Positions 26,574 through 36,003 of a DNA stretch of 64,000 nucleotides are shown here, in pieces. The translations under genes and the position numbers were made by a program. The notes under the pieces are model-generated. The model was not told the origin of the DNA, made no database searches, and saw only the letters and a program-made list of their open reading frames with translations. The stretch comes from Algibacter amylolyticus (GTDB lineage: Bacteria > Bacteroidota > Bacteroidia > Flavobacteriales > Flavobacteriaceae): positions 140,327 through 204,326 of the forward strand of contig NZ_JACHGE010000010.1 in NCBI RefSeq assembly GCF_014202225.1, read 5' to 3'. The stretch's first letter is position 1. Every line of letters starts with the position of its first letter.

Positions 26574-27800
26574 TTATGCTGTTTTAACTTTTACACGTTT
26601 CATTCTTTTCTTCACGTTACCTTGTACCACGTAGTGATCGATAGTTGGTGCAAACACATTCATTAATAGAATGGCTAACATAACACCTTCTGGATACGCT
26701 GGGTTGAATACACGAATCATAATAGAAATAAATCCTACCAAGAAACCGTAAATCCATTTTCCTTTGTTTGTTTGCGAAGCCGTTACAGGATCGGTAGCCA
26801 TAAACACGGTACCAAAAGCAAAACCACCAATTATTAAGTGTTCCCAAAAAGGAGCGCTCATTAATCCGTAAAAATTACTGCTTTCTGTTATCCATCCTGA
26901 AGCTACCACTTGATTAAAGATTAATCCCATTACAATAGCACCAATTACAGATGATAACATGATTCTCCAGCTTCCTATTTTAGCAAATACTAGAAATAAA
27001 CCACCAAGTATAATAAGTAAGGTAGATGTTTCTCCTACAGAACCAGGAATAAATCCTAAGAACATATCGGCAGTAGAGTAAGCCACTTCTTTACTTTGAG
27101 CTAAAGCCCCTAAAATAGTTTCTCCAGAAATAGCATCTAGGTTTTGACCCGCAGCAATAGCTTGATCTCTTTCAACCGCACCATGTACCCAAACTTTATC
27201 ACCACTCATCCAAGTTGGATAAGCAAAGAATAAAAAGGCTCTAATGGTTAAAGCTGGATTAAGAATATTCATTCCTGTACCTCCAAAAACTTCTTTACCA
27301 ATAACAACACCAAATACAACTGCAACTGCTAACATCCATAAAGGAATATCAATTGGTACAATAAGAGGCACTAACATTCCTGTTACTAAATACCCTTCTT
27401 CTACTTCGTGTTTATTAATAATTGCGAAAATAAATTCGATAAGTAAACCAACACCATATGATACAATTACTAATGGAATGATTTTCCAGAAACCAACCAT
27501 AAAATTATCTAGTGTCCAAAACTCTGCACTAAAAAGACCTCCTGTTACAGATTGAATTTCGCCCAAAGCTAAGTGATGCTGATATCCTGCATTAAACATA
27601 CCAAATAATAAACATGGCACCATAGCCATAATTACCGTGTTCATGGTACGCTTTAAATCGTCGGCTGCCTTAATATGAGTACCATTATGTGTGGTCTCGT
27701 TTGGCAAGTATAGAAACGTATGAAGCGCATTAAAGGCAGGAGCCATTTTTTTACTTCTATACTTTCTTTTTAATATGTGTAATTTATTTTTTAAACTCAT
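26574..27800 (-). CDS. nqrB: Na+-translocating NADH:quinone reductase subunit B
   Basis: A 408-residue membrane subunit with about ten helices that holds covalent FMN and riboflavin and takes part in quinone reduction and Na+ transport. Conserved regions are 'GKEVFGGTGMNILNPAL', 'FLFFAYPTWMSGD' and 'FMATDPVTASQTNKGKW'. The FMN site reads 'DAISGETILG' (222-231), where the family motif is usually DxxSGAT, so the residue before Thr228 is Glu rather than Ala. Its start overlaps the stop of nqrA by one base. Confidence 0.96.
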   Translation of the reverse strand: MSLKNKLHILKRKYRSKKMAPAFNALHTFLYLPNETTHNGTHIKAADDLKRTMNTVIMAMVPCLLFGMFNAGYQHHLALGEIQSVTGGLFSAEFWTLDNFMVGFWKIIPLVIVSYGVGLLIEFIFAIINKHEVEEGYLVTGMLVPLIVPIDIPLWMLAVAVVFGVVIGKEVFGGTGMNILNPALTIRAFLFFAYPTWMSGDKVWVHGAVERDQAIAAGQNLDAISGETILGALAQSKEVAYSTADMFLGFIPGSVGETSTLLIILGGLFLVFAKIGSWRIMLSSVIGAIVMGLIFNQVVASGWITESSNFYGLMSAPFWEHLIIGGFAFGTVFMATDPVTASQTNKGKWIYGFLVGFISIMIRVFNPAYPEGVMLAILLMNVFAPTIDHYVVQGNVKKRMKRVKVKTA

Positions 27801-29155
27801 TACCCTATTTCTTTAATCATTAAGTCTAAACCTTCTCGTATAATTTTTTGATGTGGTTGTTTAGACACACATACAAACTCAGTTAAAGCAAAATCTTCAG
27901 GCGCTACTTCGTACATTCCTAAAGCTTCCATTTCGTCTAAATCTTGATACATACAAGCCTTTAATATTTGCATAGGGAAGATATCCAAAGGAAAAACCTC
28001 TTCGTAAGTTCCTGTAGTTACAAACGCTCTATGCTCACCATTTGTATTGGTGTTTAGGTCGTACTTTTTCTTTGGGTTTAACCAAGAAAACGTTAATGCT
28101 CTAGAGGTAGACACTTTATTAAATACTGGCTTATTCCATCCAAATAACTCATAATCATCGCCTTCAGGAATTACAGAAACCACGTTGCTGTAAAAATCTA
28201 AACTTCCATCAGGACGAATTTGTTTTCCTGTTAAAACATTACCAGAAATAATACGATCGTTACCTCCTTTAGATACGCCTTTATCGTAAATTAAAGTTGC
28301 AATTTCGCTACCAGCAATTGTTTTAAAGTATCTTGGTTTCTCTACTGAAGACCCTACTAAAGCTACAATACGCTCAGCATTAAATTTTCCAGTTAAAAGC
28401 AACTCTCCTATAACAACAAGGTCTTGAGCGTTAACCGTCCAAACTACTTCTCCTTTATTAACAGGATCTACTTTATTAATTAGAGTACCAACATTACCAG
28501 ATGGGTGTGGTCCAGAAACCTTATGTAAAGTTATACCGTTTAATCCTGCTAGTGGCGAATTTGCATTCTTACCAACAGACACGTGTACTTTACCTTCGGT
28601 TAACTTTCCTAAAGCAGAAACAGCAGCTTGCAATTCGGCTTCTTTACCCTTTAAGGTAAAGTCCAAATCGGCAGCTAATGGTGCACTTGCATACCCCGAA
28701 ATAAATATCGCTTTTGGCGATGATGCAGGGTTAGCAATAACATCATACGGTCTTTGCTTTACAAATGGCCAACAGCCAGCAGCAAGCAAATGTGCCTTAA
28801 CAGCTTCCGGTTTTGCGGCATCCACGTTAAACACTCCGAAGTCCTCAAAAGCTTGAGCTTTATCGGCTTGAATCTTAATGGCATCGATACGCCTTTTTGG
28901 TCCACGAACCACCTCAACTATTTTACCTGAAACTGGCGATAAAAATTTTATTGCTTCTTCAGATTTATCGAAAAACAAGACACCTCCAGCCTTAACTGTA
29001 GTCCCTTCTTTTGCAACAAGTTTTGGTATTACGCCGTGAAAATCTTCTGGCCTTATGGTGCAGTAGTTACTAATAACTGCCTGTTCAACAGTTTTTTCAG
29101 CTTCACCAACAAGTTTAATGTCCAGACCTTTTTTGATACGAATGTCGTTTGACAT
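27800..29155 (-). CDS. nqrA: Na+-translocating NADH:quinone reductase subunit A
   Basis: A 451-residue cytoplasmic subunit and first gene of the operon. The N-terminus 'IKKGLDIKLVGEA' is the usual NqrA start. 'FHGVIPKLVAKEGTTVKAG' and 'FLSPVSGKIVEVVRGPKRR' form a biotinyl-lipoyl-like beta domain. 'SGPHPSGNVGTLINKVDPV' and 'SGNVLTGKQIRPDGSLDFY' are conserved. The length fits the family. Together with MenG at 51 kb it indicates a sodium-pumping, menaquinone-linked respiratory chain. Confidence 0.97.
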   Translation of the reverse strand: MSNDIRIKKGLDIKLVGEAEKTVEQAVISNYCTIRPEDFHGVIPKLVAKEGTTVKAGGVLFFDKSEEAIKFLSPVSGKIVEVVRGPKRRIDAIKIQADKAQAFEDFGVFNVDAAKPEAVKAHLLAAGCWPFVKQRPYDVIANPASSPKAIFISGYASAPLAADLDFTLKGKEAELQAAVSALGKLTEGKVHVSVGKNANSPLAGLNGITLHKVSGPHPSGNVGTLINKVDPVNKGEVVWTVNAQDLVVIGELLLTGKFNAERIVALVGSSVEKPRYFKTIAGSEIATLIYDKGVSKGGNDRIISGNVLTGKQIRPDGSLDFYSNVVSVIPEGDDYELFGWNKPVFNKVSTSRALTFSWLNPKKKYDLNTNTNGEHRAFVTTGTYEEVFPLDIFPMQILKACMYQDLDEMEALGMYEVAPEDFALTEFVCVSKQPHQKIIREGLDLMIKEIG

Positions 29156-29192
29156 ATTTATTTTATTGAAATTAGTTGTCTAAAAATCGGTG

Positions 29193-29200
29193 CAAAAATA
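29193..29200 (-). promoter_or_regulatory. -7 box of the nqr operon
   Basis: On the minus strand this reads TATTTTTG (TAnnTTTG), 37 bp before the nqrA ATG. A TTG lies about 24 bp further upstream, slightly beyond the usual spacing. Confidence 0.45.
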
Positions 29201-29316
29201 CGAATAAATAGCGAATTTGATAAGCAAATTAAGTCTTGAATGTTATTTATATTTATTCTAAATAAAAGATTTATCTTAGGCACAAAATTTGCTTATATTT
29301 ACACAAAACACGCAGA

Positions 29317-30567
29317 ATGTCTTTCAAGTTTACCTTATTACTCCTTTGTTTTATTACTGCTGGATCACTTTACAGTCAAGTAGAAGAAGTGAATCCTCCA
29401 GAGCACATAAAGTCTATTACTTTTAAAAGTAGCAGTAGCGATTTGGGCGAACTTCCTGTAATCGAACTAGGAAACACCTTTTATTTAGAGTTTGATGCCT
29501 TGGTAGACGACGAACCCGATTTTTACTATAAAATTGAACATTTTGATTACAACTGGAAACGCTCTGTCCTTATTAAATCTGAATTCATGCTCGGTTTCGA
29601 TAATTTTAGAATTCAAGATTACACCAACTCGTTTAATACCTTTCAAATGTATTCGCATTACAAGTTGTCCATTCCTAACGAGCAAACCAAACAACTAAAA
29701 GTTTCGGGTAACTACATGATTTCAATTTACGACTCTTATAATGAGTTGGTATTTTCAAGAAAATTCATGATTTATGAAAATATGGTTACACCAGGAATAG
29801 CCATTAAAAGATCTAGAGATATTAGCAATATAGAAACCACACAAACCGTAGATATTGAGATTGCTACAGGACCACAGGTTAATAACCCACAGCAAACAGT
29901 AAAAGCTTTAATTATTCAAAACAGCAATTTAAACACAGTTATTTCAAACCTAAAACCGCAATACACTTTGGGCAACACCTTAATATATCGTTACACTAAG
30001 GAAACTGCTTTTCCAGGAGGAAACGAATATTTATTTGTAGAAACTAAAGATGTTAGAGCCGCCACAAACCGCATACAATCCATAGCACTAGAAGACCTTT
30101 ACCAGTCCTATTTATTTACCGATGTTGCAAGGGCCGATGTACCGTACACCTACAACCCAGACATTAATGGTAAATTTAAAATTGTCGCTATAGACAAGGA
30201 CGATGTTTCCATAGAGGCCGATTACCTCGACTTACATTTTACTTTACAGTACCCAGAAATGTATAATGGCGAGCACATTTACATTTATGGTAATTACAAC
30301 AATTACGCGCTAGATGAAACTAATAAAATGACTTTTGACCCTGATAGAGAAATCTATAAAAAATCCATGAGACTAAAACAAGGTTTTTATAACTATAAAT
30401 ATGTAGTAGTAAATAAAGACGGTACTTTAAATGAAGGTGCCATAAGTGGCAACTTTTGGCAAACCGAAAACAGCTATAAAGTTTTGGTTTATTACAGAAA
30501 TTTAGGTGCCCGTTACGATCGTATTATAGGTTATAACGAGGTATCATCGACCAACATAACCAACTAA
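29317..30567 (+). CDS. Type IX secretion system plug protein (DUF5103)
   Basis: A 416-residue exported protein with signal peptide (about 1-20, ending LYSQ). It matches DUF5103: 'PPEHIKSITFKSSS', 'DFYYKIEHFDYNWKRSVLIKSEF' (about 68-90), 'GFDNFRIQDYTNSFNTFQMYSHY', and a C-terminal carbohydrate-binding-like beta domain 'YIYGNYNNYALDETNKMTFD'. Members of this family plug the SprA translocon pore of the T9SS when it is idle. It is divergent from nqrA. PorT and a large T9SS cargo in the same window fit this assignment. Confidence 0.88.
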   Translation: MSFKFTLLLLCFITAGSLYSQVEEVNPPEHIKSITFKSSSSDLGELPVIELGNTFYLEFDALVDDEPDFYYKIEHFDYNWKRSVLIKSEFMLGFDNFRIQDYTNSFNTFQMYSHYKLSIPNEQTKQLKVSGNYMISIYDSYNELVFSRKFMIYENMVTPGIAIKRSRDISNIETTQTVDIEIATGPQVNNPQQTVKALIIQNSNLNTVISNLKPQYTLGNTLIYRYTKETAFPGGNEYLFVETKDVRAATNRIQSIALEDLYQSYLFTDVARADVPYTYNPDINGKFKIVAIDKDDVSIEADYLDLHFTLQYPEMYNGEHIYIYGNYNNYALDETNKMTFDPDREIYKKSMRLKQGFYNYKYVVVNKDGTLNEGAISGNFWQTENSYKVLVYYRNLGARYDRIIGYNEVSSTNITN

Positions 30568-30737
30568 ATCGCATAAAACACGCAAAATGCCGTTACTATT
30601 TTTAATAGCAATTGGTTATTTAACAAATTTTGATGTCTAAAATTGCATTTCATCTAATTTTTACATCAAACTCACTAAAATTTACATTAACCGCTTAATA
30701 TTTATTATTTTAGCAACCGTTAACACTTTGCACACCA

Positions 30738-31124
30738 ATGGTTCAACAAGTTACAAAAGGAATAAAAATTTCGGTCGAGACCACTTTCGAAGGTTCATTT
30801 TATAAAAACTATAAAATACAATACGCCTTTGGATACACGATTACAATCGAAAACCAGAGTAAAGACTCTGTACAACTTTATGCGCGCCATTGGGAAATTT
30901 TAGACGCATTAAACAACGTAGAGACTGTTTCTGGCGAAGGCGTTATTGGTAAAAAACCAGTGTTAAAACCAGGCGAATCGCACACCTACTCATCAGGATG
31001 TTTACTAACATCACCTTTTGGCGCTATGCAAGGTCATTACAGCATGGTAAACTTTACAACCACTCAAAAATTTAAAGTTACCATCCCAACATTTAAGTTA
31101 AGCGCACCTTTTGCTATAAACTAA
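30738..31124 (+). CDS. apaG: ApaG family protein (Co2+/Mg2+ efflux protein ApaG)
   Basis: A 128-residue protein with an immunoglobulin-like beta-sandwich fold. It shows the conserved features 'FGYTITIENQSKDSVQLYARHWEI' (about 31-54) and 'GVIGKKPVLKPGESHTYSSGCLLTSPFGAMQGHY' (spread over 75-108). ApaG is linked to magnesium/cobalt resistance in enterics, but its biochemistry is not settled. The gene stands alone, 170 bp after the T9SS plug gene, and a dispersed repeat follows. Confidence 0.93.
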   Translation: MVQQVTKGIKISVETTFEGSFYKNYKIQYAFGYTITIENQSKDSVQLYARHWEILDALNNVETVSGEGVIGKKPVLKPGESHTYSSGCLLTSPFGAMQGHYSMVNFTTTQKFKVTIPTFKLSAPFAIN

Positions 31125-31200
31125 AAAAGTATTGCAAATCACACTTTTGTGTAGTGTAGCAATCTCCAAAAAGATCCATATTTACAGCACTATATTATTT

Positions 31201-31351
31201 GGGCGTTACCACAAGGGTCGGGCTTTCCGCTATATCTTTTTTTTAAGGTTAAAGCGAGGAGTGAGTCACATTGCTAACTATTTAATATTTAGTTGAAAGC
31301 TAACTAATTTTCTTAGTTTAAAAAAAAGGATGCCGCTTCAATCCCTAACGC
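31201..31351 (+). repeat. Dispersed intergenic repeat, copy 2 (long hairpin form)
   Basis: Begins GGGCGTTACCACAAGGGTCGGGCTTTCCGC and ends CTTCAATCCCTAACGC (each written here over both ends of the element). Its interior differs from the short form: ATCTTTTTTTTTAAGGTTAA near the left end is nearly complementary to TTAGTTTAAAAAAAAGGAT near the right end, giving a long imperfect hairpin. It lies between convergent genes. Confidence 0.85.
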
Positions 31352-31388
31352 GATAGTAACAAGAATAACAATATTGAATAGGAATTAG

Positions 31389-32402
31389 TTAAACCTTCCG
31401 ATTAAACCTAAAAACAACATCACGCTGTTTCACTTGAAAAAATTTACAATTTGAATAATGAATAAATTCGTAGTCTAAATTAACATCAAACGTATCATCT
31501 TCAACAATAAAAACAGCATCACAATCTATGTTGCCATATGGCGAAATTCGCCTAAATCGATATTCACTTTTAGTTCCTAAATCATGTAATTCAAACCAAG
31601 CGCCAGCAGCAATACCAGACAACCATTGCGCCTTATCATGTAAACCATCAATATATTTTACCTCTTGCGTTCCTATCAAATTAACTTTATGATCTTTAAG
31701 TTTATCTAAAAAACACCGAATGTTTTCACTTTTTTGAGTGCCTTTAAATGCTGAAATCTCGCCAGTTTCAGAAACCTCGTAAGGAGACGCTTCCGTATCA
31801 GCAAGCAATACATTACCCACTGTACTTGGTGTAAACCATTTCGATTTTTCAAGACGCTTCTTAATTTGAGTATCGGTTACCGAAGCTATTAAAGTATCTG
31901 TTACAAAACGGGCACAATTACAGGCATCTTTTATAAATGCGGCATACCGTATAAAATACTTATTTTGCATTTTAGTTATATGTGCTCTCGCCTTTTTATA
32001 ATTAACAGCACCACAAACCGAAGCCACCAACTTACCATCACCATGGGTAAGTTTAGGATGCGTTGCTAAAAACCCTAAAATAGCATCTAAGTTTTTTATT
32101 TGGCCATCCCTTTGGCTATCAGGATCAATATCGGCCTGTATTGGAAAGTGCAACTCGTTATCGGTATCGCTACCACGAACTCTACCATTAGGTTCTGGCG
32201 TAATATAACGACCAAAATCATGATATTCTAAAACACCTGTATCCTTATTAATTAAAACCAATGCGGCATGACCTGCACGTAGATAATTGGTTTTACCAAC
32301 CCCAACATATTTTAAAAATGGAGAAAACCATTCTTCAGAAACCATAACAATAGTATCCGGATAAGCCAATGTTAAAATAATACCTGTATTATCCATTAAC
32401 AA
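31389..32402 (-). CDS. DUF6695 family protein
   Basis: A 337-residue cytoplasmic protein. 'GIILTLAYPDTIVMVSEEWF' (about 7-26), 'YVGVGKTNYLRAGHAALVLI' and 'YHDFGRYITPEPNGRVRG' match the Bacteroidota DUF6695 family. Conserved His46 ('RAGHAAL') and the Cys residues in 'DACNCARFVTDTL' recall the catalytic pair of NlpC/P60-like or LRAT-like folds, but the function is unknown. It overlaps the 3' end of the NRDE gene by 14 bases, so it is probably translationally coupled. Starts at Met1 (32402) or Met3 (32396) are both possible. Confidence 0.83.
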   Translation of the reverse strand: MLMDNTGIILTLAYPDTIVMVSEEWFSPFLKYVGVGKTNYLRAGHAALVLINKDTGVLEYHDFGRYITPEPNGRVRGSDTDNELHFPIQADIDPDSQRDGQIKNLDAILGFLATHPKLTHGDGKLVASVCGAVNYKKARAHITKMQNKYFIRYAAFIKDACNCARFVTDTLIASVTDTQIKKRLEKSKWFTPSTVGNVLLADTEASPYEVSETGEISAFKGTQKSENIRCFLDKLKDHKVNLIGTQEVKYIDGLHDKAQWLSGIAAGAWFELHDLGTKSEYRFRRISPYGNIDCDAVFIVEDDTFDVNLDYEFIHYSNCKFFQVKQRDVVFRFNRKV

Positions 32403-33102
32403 CTTCGGGTAGATTGAAGGTTTTTGTAGCTACTTTATTGTTCTCAAGACTTTCATAACGCATACCAACACTATTGCCTTGTTTGTTTACTTGTGTAATA
32501 CTTGTGGTTTTTACAAAACCACGATCCATAACTACACCGTAATCTAAATTGTTTTCATCTTTTTTACTGTGGAATGCTAACATTACCTCTGCATTAAAGG
32601 CTTCAAGGTGTTCAAACCAAATTTGGCGTTCCTTTTGCATCCCTTCAGAATATAAGGTTGAAGACGACCAAATTCTCGACTCTAAAGGCAATGCTACAAA
32701 GTGTTTGTATTTACCATCCCAAACCAATTCGTAGAATTTTAAACCCGAATTCCAATCTGCAATAACCATTGTAAAAGGTTCTATATCCTCAAGATTATAA
32801 GCTTCAACGGTTGGCACAATAGTTTCACAAACCATAAAATCGTTAGCTACAATACCTCTACTTTTTCTGTAGCTAGCTTTCCTTTCGTGTTTTTTAAAAC
32901 CACCATTAAGTACGCACACTACCCGATTATTTTCACTAACACCTATCCATGTGCCTCCTTTTATATCTTTTGGGAATAACAAGGTCTTTCCTTTAACGGT
33001 ATAAAACTCTGGCACTAAGGATAATCTATCTGGCGCTTCGTCTCGATTAGAGGTTAACACAAAATCATTATTTCCTATTGGTAGTATTGTAACTGTACAC
33101 AT
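32389..33102 (-). CDS. NRDE (TANGO2) family protein
   Basis: A 237-residue protein of the NRDE superfamily: it starts 'MCTVTILP' with Cys2, followed by the signature 'TSNRDEAPDR' (about 18-27), 'GGTWIGVSENNRVVCVLNG' and 'YKHFVALP'. The Cys2 and NRDE layout resembles Ntn-hydrolases, and the family is related to eukaryotic TANGO2. Its activity is not established. I chose ATG 33102 because Cys must follow the initiator Met. An upstream ATG at 33165 would add 21 residues. It is co-transcribed with the DUF6695 gene and divergent from pruA. Confidence 0.9.
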   Translation of the reverse strand: MCTVTILPIGNNDFVLTSNRDEAPDRLSLVPEFYTVKGKTLLFPKDIKGGTWIGVSENNRVVCVLNGGFKKHERKASYRKSRGIVANDFMVCETIVPTVEAYNLEDIEPFTMVIADWNSGLKFYELVWDGKYKHFVALPLESRIWSSSTLYSEGMQKERQIWFEHLEAFNAEVMLAFHSKKDENNLDYGVVMDRGFVKTTSITQVNKQGNSVGMRYESLENNKVATKTFNLPEVVNG

Positions 33103-33204
33103 ATAAAAACATAGTCTTAAAACACTTTGGCAACTTACAAAATATAAATAAAATTTAACTTGCATTTAAGAAGGCTTCCTTTTAATTTATCATTTAATTA
33201 TTCT

Positions 33205-33212
33205 TAAGTTTG
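33205..33212 (+). promoter_or_regulatory. -7 box upstream of pruA
   Basis: TAAGTTTG matches TAnnTTTG, 42 bp before the pruA ATG. Confidence 0.45.
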
Positions 33213-33254
33213 TATCAGATTTACTGAAAATTCAATAACAAAAAATCAAATATC

Positions 33255-34883
33255 ATGGGAAAAGGCTTTTTTAATGTGCCAGTTGCGGTTAACGAACCTG
33301 TAAAATCTTATGCTCCTGGATCGCCAGAGCGTGATGCAGTTCTAAAGACTTACAAGGCAATGTTTAATAGTAAAGTTGATGTGCCTTTATATATTAACGG
33401 TAAACATGTGGAGTCTGGAAACACCAGAACCATGTCGCCACCGCACGACCACAAGCATATTGTAGGTACGTACCACATAGCAGAACAAAAGCATATTGAC
33501 GATGCCATTTCTACCGCTTTAGAGGCTAGAAAATCGTGGTCGCTAATGCCTTGGGAACAACGCGCAGGAATCTTTTTAAAGGCTGCCGAATTAATTGCAG
33601 GACCTTACCGTGCTAAAATAAACGCAGCAACTATGATTGCGCAATCTAAAACCATACATCAAGCAGAAATAGATGCTGCCTGTGAGTTAATAGATTTCTT
33701 GCGTTTTAATGTTCAGTTTATGACTGACATTTATATGGAACAACCAGAAAGCACAAGCGATGCTTGGAACAGAGTTGAATACCGTCCGTTAGAAGGTTTC
33801 ACCTATGCAGTTACACCATTTAACTTTACTGCTATTGCCGGAAACTTACCAGCATGCATGGCACTAATGGGTAATGTTGTAGTTTGGAAACCTAGTGACA
33901 GCCAAGTATATTCTGCTAAAGTTATTATGGATATTTTTGAAGAAGCAGGTGTGCCTCCAGGAGTAATAAACATTGTGTTTGGAGACCCCGTAATGATTAC
34001 CAATACGGTTATGGCGAGTCCAGATTTTTCAGGATTACACTTTACGGGTTCTACATTTATATTTAAAGAGCTTTGGAAACAAATAGGAAACAATATACAC
34101 AACTATAAAACCTACCCACGTATTGTTGGTGAAACTGGAGGGAAAGATTTTATTGTTGCCCATAAATCGGCCAATGCAAAACAAGTAGCTACTGCAATTG
34201 TACGTGGAGCTTTCGAGTTTCAAGGTCAAAAATGTAGTGCGGCTTCAAGAGCTTATATTCCAAAAAGTTTATGGAACGCTGTTAAAGACTTCGTTATTGA
34301 AGATTTAAAGTCTTTAAAAATGGGATCGCCAGAAGATATGAGCAATTTTATTACTGCTGTTATCCATGAAGGTTCTTTTGATAAACTAGCAAAATATATT
34401 GATGGCGCTAAAGCCGATGCAGATGCCGAAATTATTGCTGGTGGTAATTATGATAAAAGCAAAGGATACTTTATTGAACCTACCGTTATTCTTGCCAAAG
34501 ACCCAAAATACACAACCATGTGTACCGAACTTTTTGGACCTGTAATTACCATTTATGTTTATGAAGATGACGCTTACGCGGAAACCTTAAAACTAGTAGA
34601 TGAAACTAGTGAATACGCCTTAACAGGTGCCATTATTTCGAAAGACAGATATGCAGTTACACAGGCTACTGAAGCTTTACAAAATGCCGCAGGAAACTTT
34701 TATATTAACGATAAACCAACAGGTGCCGTTGTAGGACAACAACCGTTTGGCGGAGCCAGAGCGTCTGGAACCAACGATAAAGCAGGTAGTGCACAAAACT
34801 TATTGCGTTGGGTATCGCCAAGAATGATAAAAGAAACTTTTGTTACACCAACGGATTACAGATATCCTTTTTTAGGTGAATAA
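33255..34883 (+). CDS. pruA: L-glutamate gamma-semialdehyde dehydrogenase
   Basis: A 542-residue aldehyde dehydrogenase that oxidises glutamate semialdehyde / pyrroline-5-carboxylate to glutamate with NAD+, the second step of proline breakdown. The N-terminus 'NVPVAVNEPVKSYAPGSPER' is typical of the single-domain P5CDH type. The catalytic Cys lies in 'FQGQKCSAAS', the general base Glu in 'VGETGGKDF', and 'NDKPTGAVVGQQPFGGARASG' closes the active site. No proline dehydrogenase gene is next to it. A terminator follows. Confidence 0.96.
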   Translation: MGKGFFNVPVAVNEPVKSYAPGSPERDAVLKTYKAMFNSKVDVPLYINGKHVESGNTRTMSPPHDHKHIVGTYHIAEQKHIDDAISTALEARKSWSLMPWEQRAGIFLKAAELIAGPYRAKINAATMIAQSKTIHQAEIDAACELIDFLRFNVQFMTDIYMEQPESTSDAWNRVEYRPLEGFTYAVTPFNFTAIAGNLPACMALMGNVVVWKPSDSQVYSAKVIMDIFEEAGVPPGVINIVFGDPVMITNTVMASPDFSGLHFTGSTFIFKELWKQIGNNIHNYKTYPRIVGETGGKDFIVAHKSANAKQVATAIVRGAFEFQGQKCSAASRAYIPKSLWNAVKDFVIEDLKSLKMGSPEDMSNFITAVIHEGSFDKLAKYIDGAKADADAEIIAGGNYDKSKGYFIEPTVILAKDPKYTTMCTELFGPVITIYVYEDDAYAETLKLVDETSEYALTGAIISKDRYAVTQATEALQNAAGNFYINDKPTGAVVGQQPFGGARASGTNDKAGSAQNLLRWVSPRMIKETFVTPTDYRYPFLGE

Positions 34884-34913
34884 AAACCTTAAAACAAGAT
34901 ATTTATAAATTTT

Positions 34914-34948
34914 AAAACCCTAAGCTTTGGCTTGGGGTTTTGTTTTTT
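34914..34948 (+). terminator. Terminator after pruA
   Basis: AAAACCCTAAGC pairs imperfectly with GGCTTGGGGTTTT and is followed by a T-rich run. Confidence 0.75.
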
Positions 34949-34963
34949 GTACAAAAAAATAAA

Positions 34964-35057
34964 TTATATTTACAGGATAACAACGATTAAAAAGCTGCTT
35001 TATTCTGAGTTGCTTTTGGGATATGAAACGGAGAAGTGATTTTGTAACGTGTTAGCC
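34964..35057 (+). other. Recombination-site-like sequence, second copy (att-like)
   Basis: Three blocks match the region around the 3' end of the tyrosine recombinase gene at 63819-63911: block 1 (34964-34986, includes ACAGGATAACAACGA, 22 of 23 bases identical), block 2 GGGATATGAAAC (35018-35029, identical) and block 3 TAACGTGTTAGCC (35045-35057, TAACG-GTTA shared). The gaps of 31 and 15 bases are the same in both copies although the gap sequences differ. This pattern fits conserved binding or crossover sites, not a random repeat. Confidence 0.75.
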
Positions 35058-35082
35058 TTCATTAAGACCAACATTTAGCCAA

Positions 35083-35850
35083 ATGATAAAATTTTTTAGA
35101 AAAATTAGACAAAGATTGCTAACTGAAAACAAATTCAGTAAATATCTACTTTATGCCGTTGGAGAAATTGTGCTTGTTGTTATTGGGATATTAATAGCCT
35201 TACAGATTAATAATAACAATAAATACAACGAACAAAGAAGTTTAGAGCAGGAATATCTATTGTCTCTAAAAGCAGAATTTGAAACAAACCTGAATAAAAT
35301 AAATGCCTCTATTCAAGAAAATGAACAACGAATAGAATCACTCGATAATCTATCTACCCTATTTAACAAAAACGTCCTTGACACGATAAATAATCAGGCA
35401 ATATCGCAAATGTTTGCCCCTGTTCTTGGTAGCCAATTAAGCTATTTACCTTCAACAGGAGTTTTAAATGACATAATTAGCTCAGGTAAGCTTAATATCA
35501 TTTTGAATAAAAGCTTAAGGCAAAATATGGCATCCTTTGAAAGTTCATTAGATTTTTTAAACATTCAGCTAAATGAAGCAAATTTTTATGACGATAATTT
35601 ACGCACTCTTTTATATAATAAGGGAAGTGTGCGAAACATTATAAGTGATATAGGATTTATGGATTTTGAAAACGAGTCGATTTCCGGAAAAGTAAATAAC
35701 AAGCAGATGTTCAAATTAGTCGAATTTGAAAATTACCTGTTCGGTTATCAACTGTTGGCTAAAGCCACGAATGGACCAAAGTTATTTGGTCGCATAAAAG
35801 CGGAAATAGAAACCATACTAAAGTTAATTGAGCTAGAACTGAAGAAATAA
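35083..35850 (+). CDS. DUF6090 family membrane protein (cassette gene 1)
   Basis: A 255-residue protein. The N-terminus is basic ('MIKFFRKIRQRLLTENKFSK'), followed by one membrane helix (about 22-40) of the form 'YAVGEIVLVVIGILIALQINN', the DUF6090 hallmark, then a coiled-coil and helical domain with 'SYLPSTGVLNDIISSGKLNII'. The function is unknown. It starts 25 bp after an att-like GTTAGCC core and ends before another (35984-35990). Its leucine and isoleucine codon use is more mixed than that of nearby housekeeping genes. It looks like an accessory gene carried in by site-specific recombination (inference). Confidence 0.87.
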   Translation: MIKFFRKIRQRLLTENKFSKYLLYAVGEIVLVVIGILIALQINNNNKYNEQRSLEQEYLLSLKAEFETNLNKINASIQENEQRIESLDNLSTLFNKNVLDTINNQAISQMFAPVLGSQLSYLPSTGVLNDIISSGKLNIILNKSLRQNMASFESSLDFLNIQLNEANFYDDNLRTLLYNKGSVRNIISDIGFMDFENESISGKVNNKQMFKLVEFENYLFGYQLLAKATNGPKLFGRIKAEIETILKLIELELKK

Positions 35851-35978
35851 AGAAACCACAAAATGGTTTATAATTAAAGGCTAATTCGAGCTTGCTTACA
35901 AAAATCCTAACAGATTTTCTATTCGGTTTTTATTTGCTAAATTTAGTACTTAATAAATCATGTAACAAACCATACAAC

Positions 35979-35990
35979 AACACGTTAGGC
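35979..35990 (+). other. att-like core AACACGTTAGGC
   Basis: Contains GTTAGGC, which fits the integron crossover consensus GTTRRRY, and resembles block 3 of the 34964 and 63819 sites. It lies between the two accessory genes, 14 bp before the second one. No clear classical attC fold is seen. Confidence 0.5.
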
Positions 35991-36003
35991 AAGCTAAAAA
36001 AAA

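Noticed and set aside
35851..35990. Canonical attC (59-base element) after the DUF6090 gene
   Set aside because: Only one core (GTTAGGC) is convincing. The opposite core TCCTAAC at 35907 fails the first base of RYYYAAC, and the arms do not pair well.
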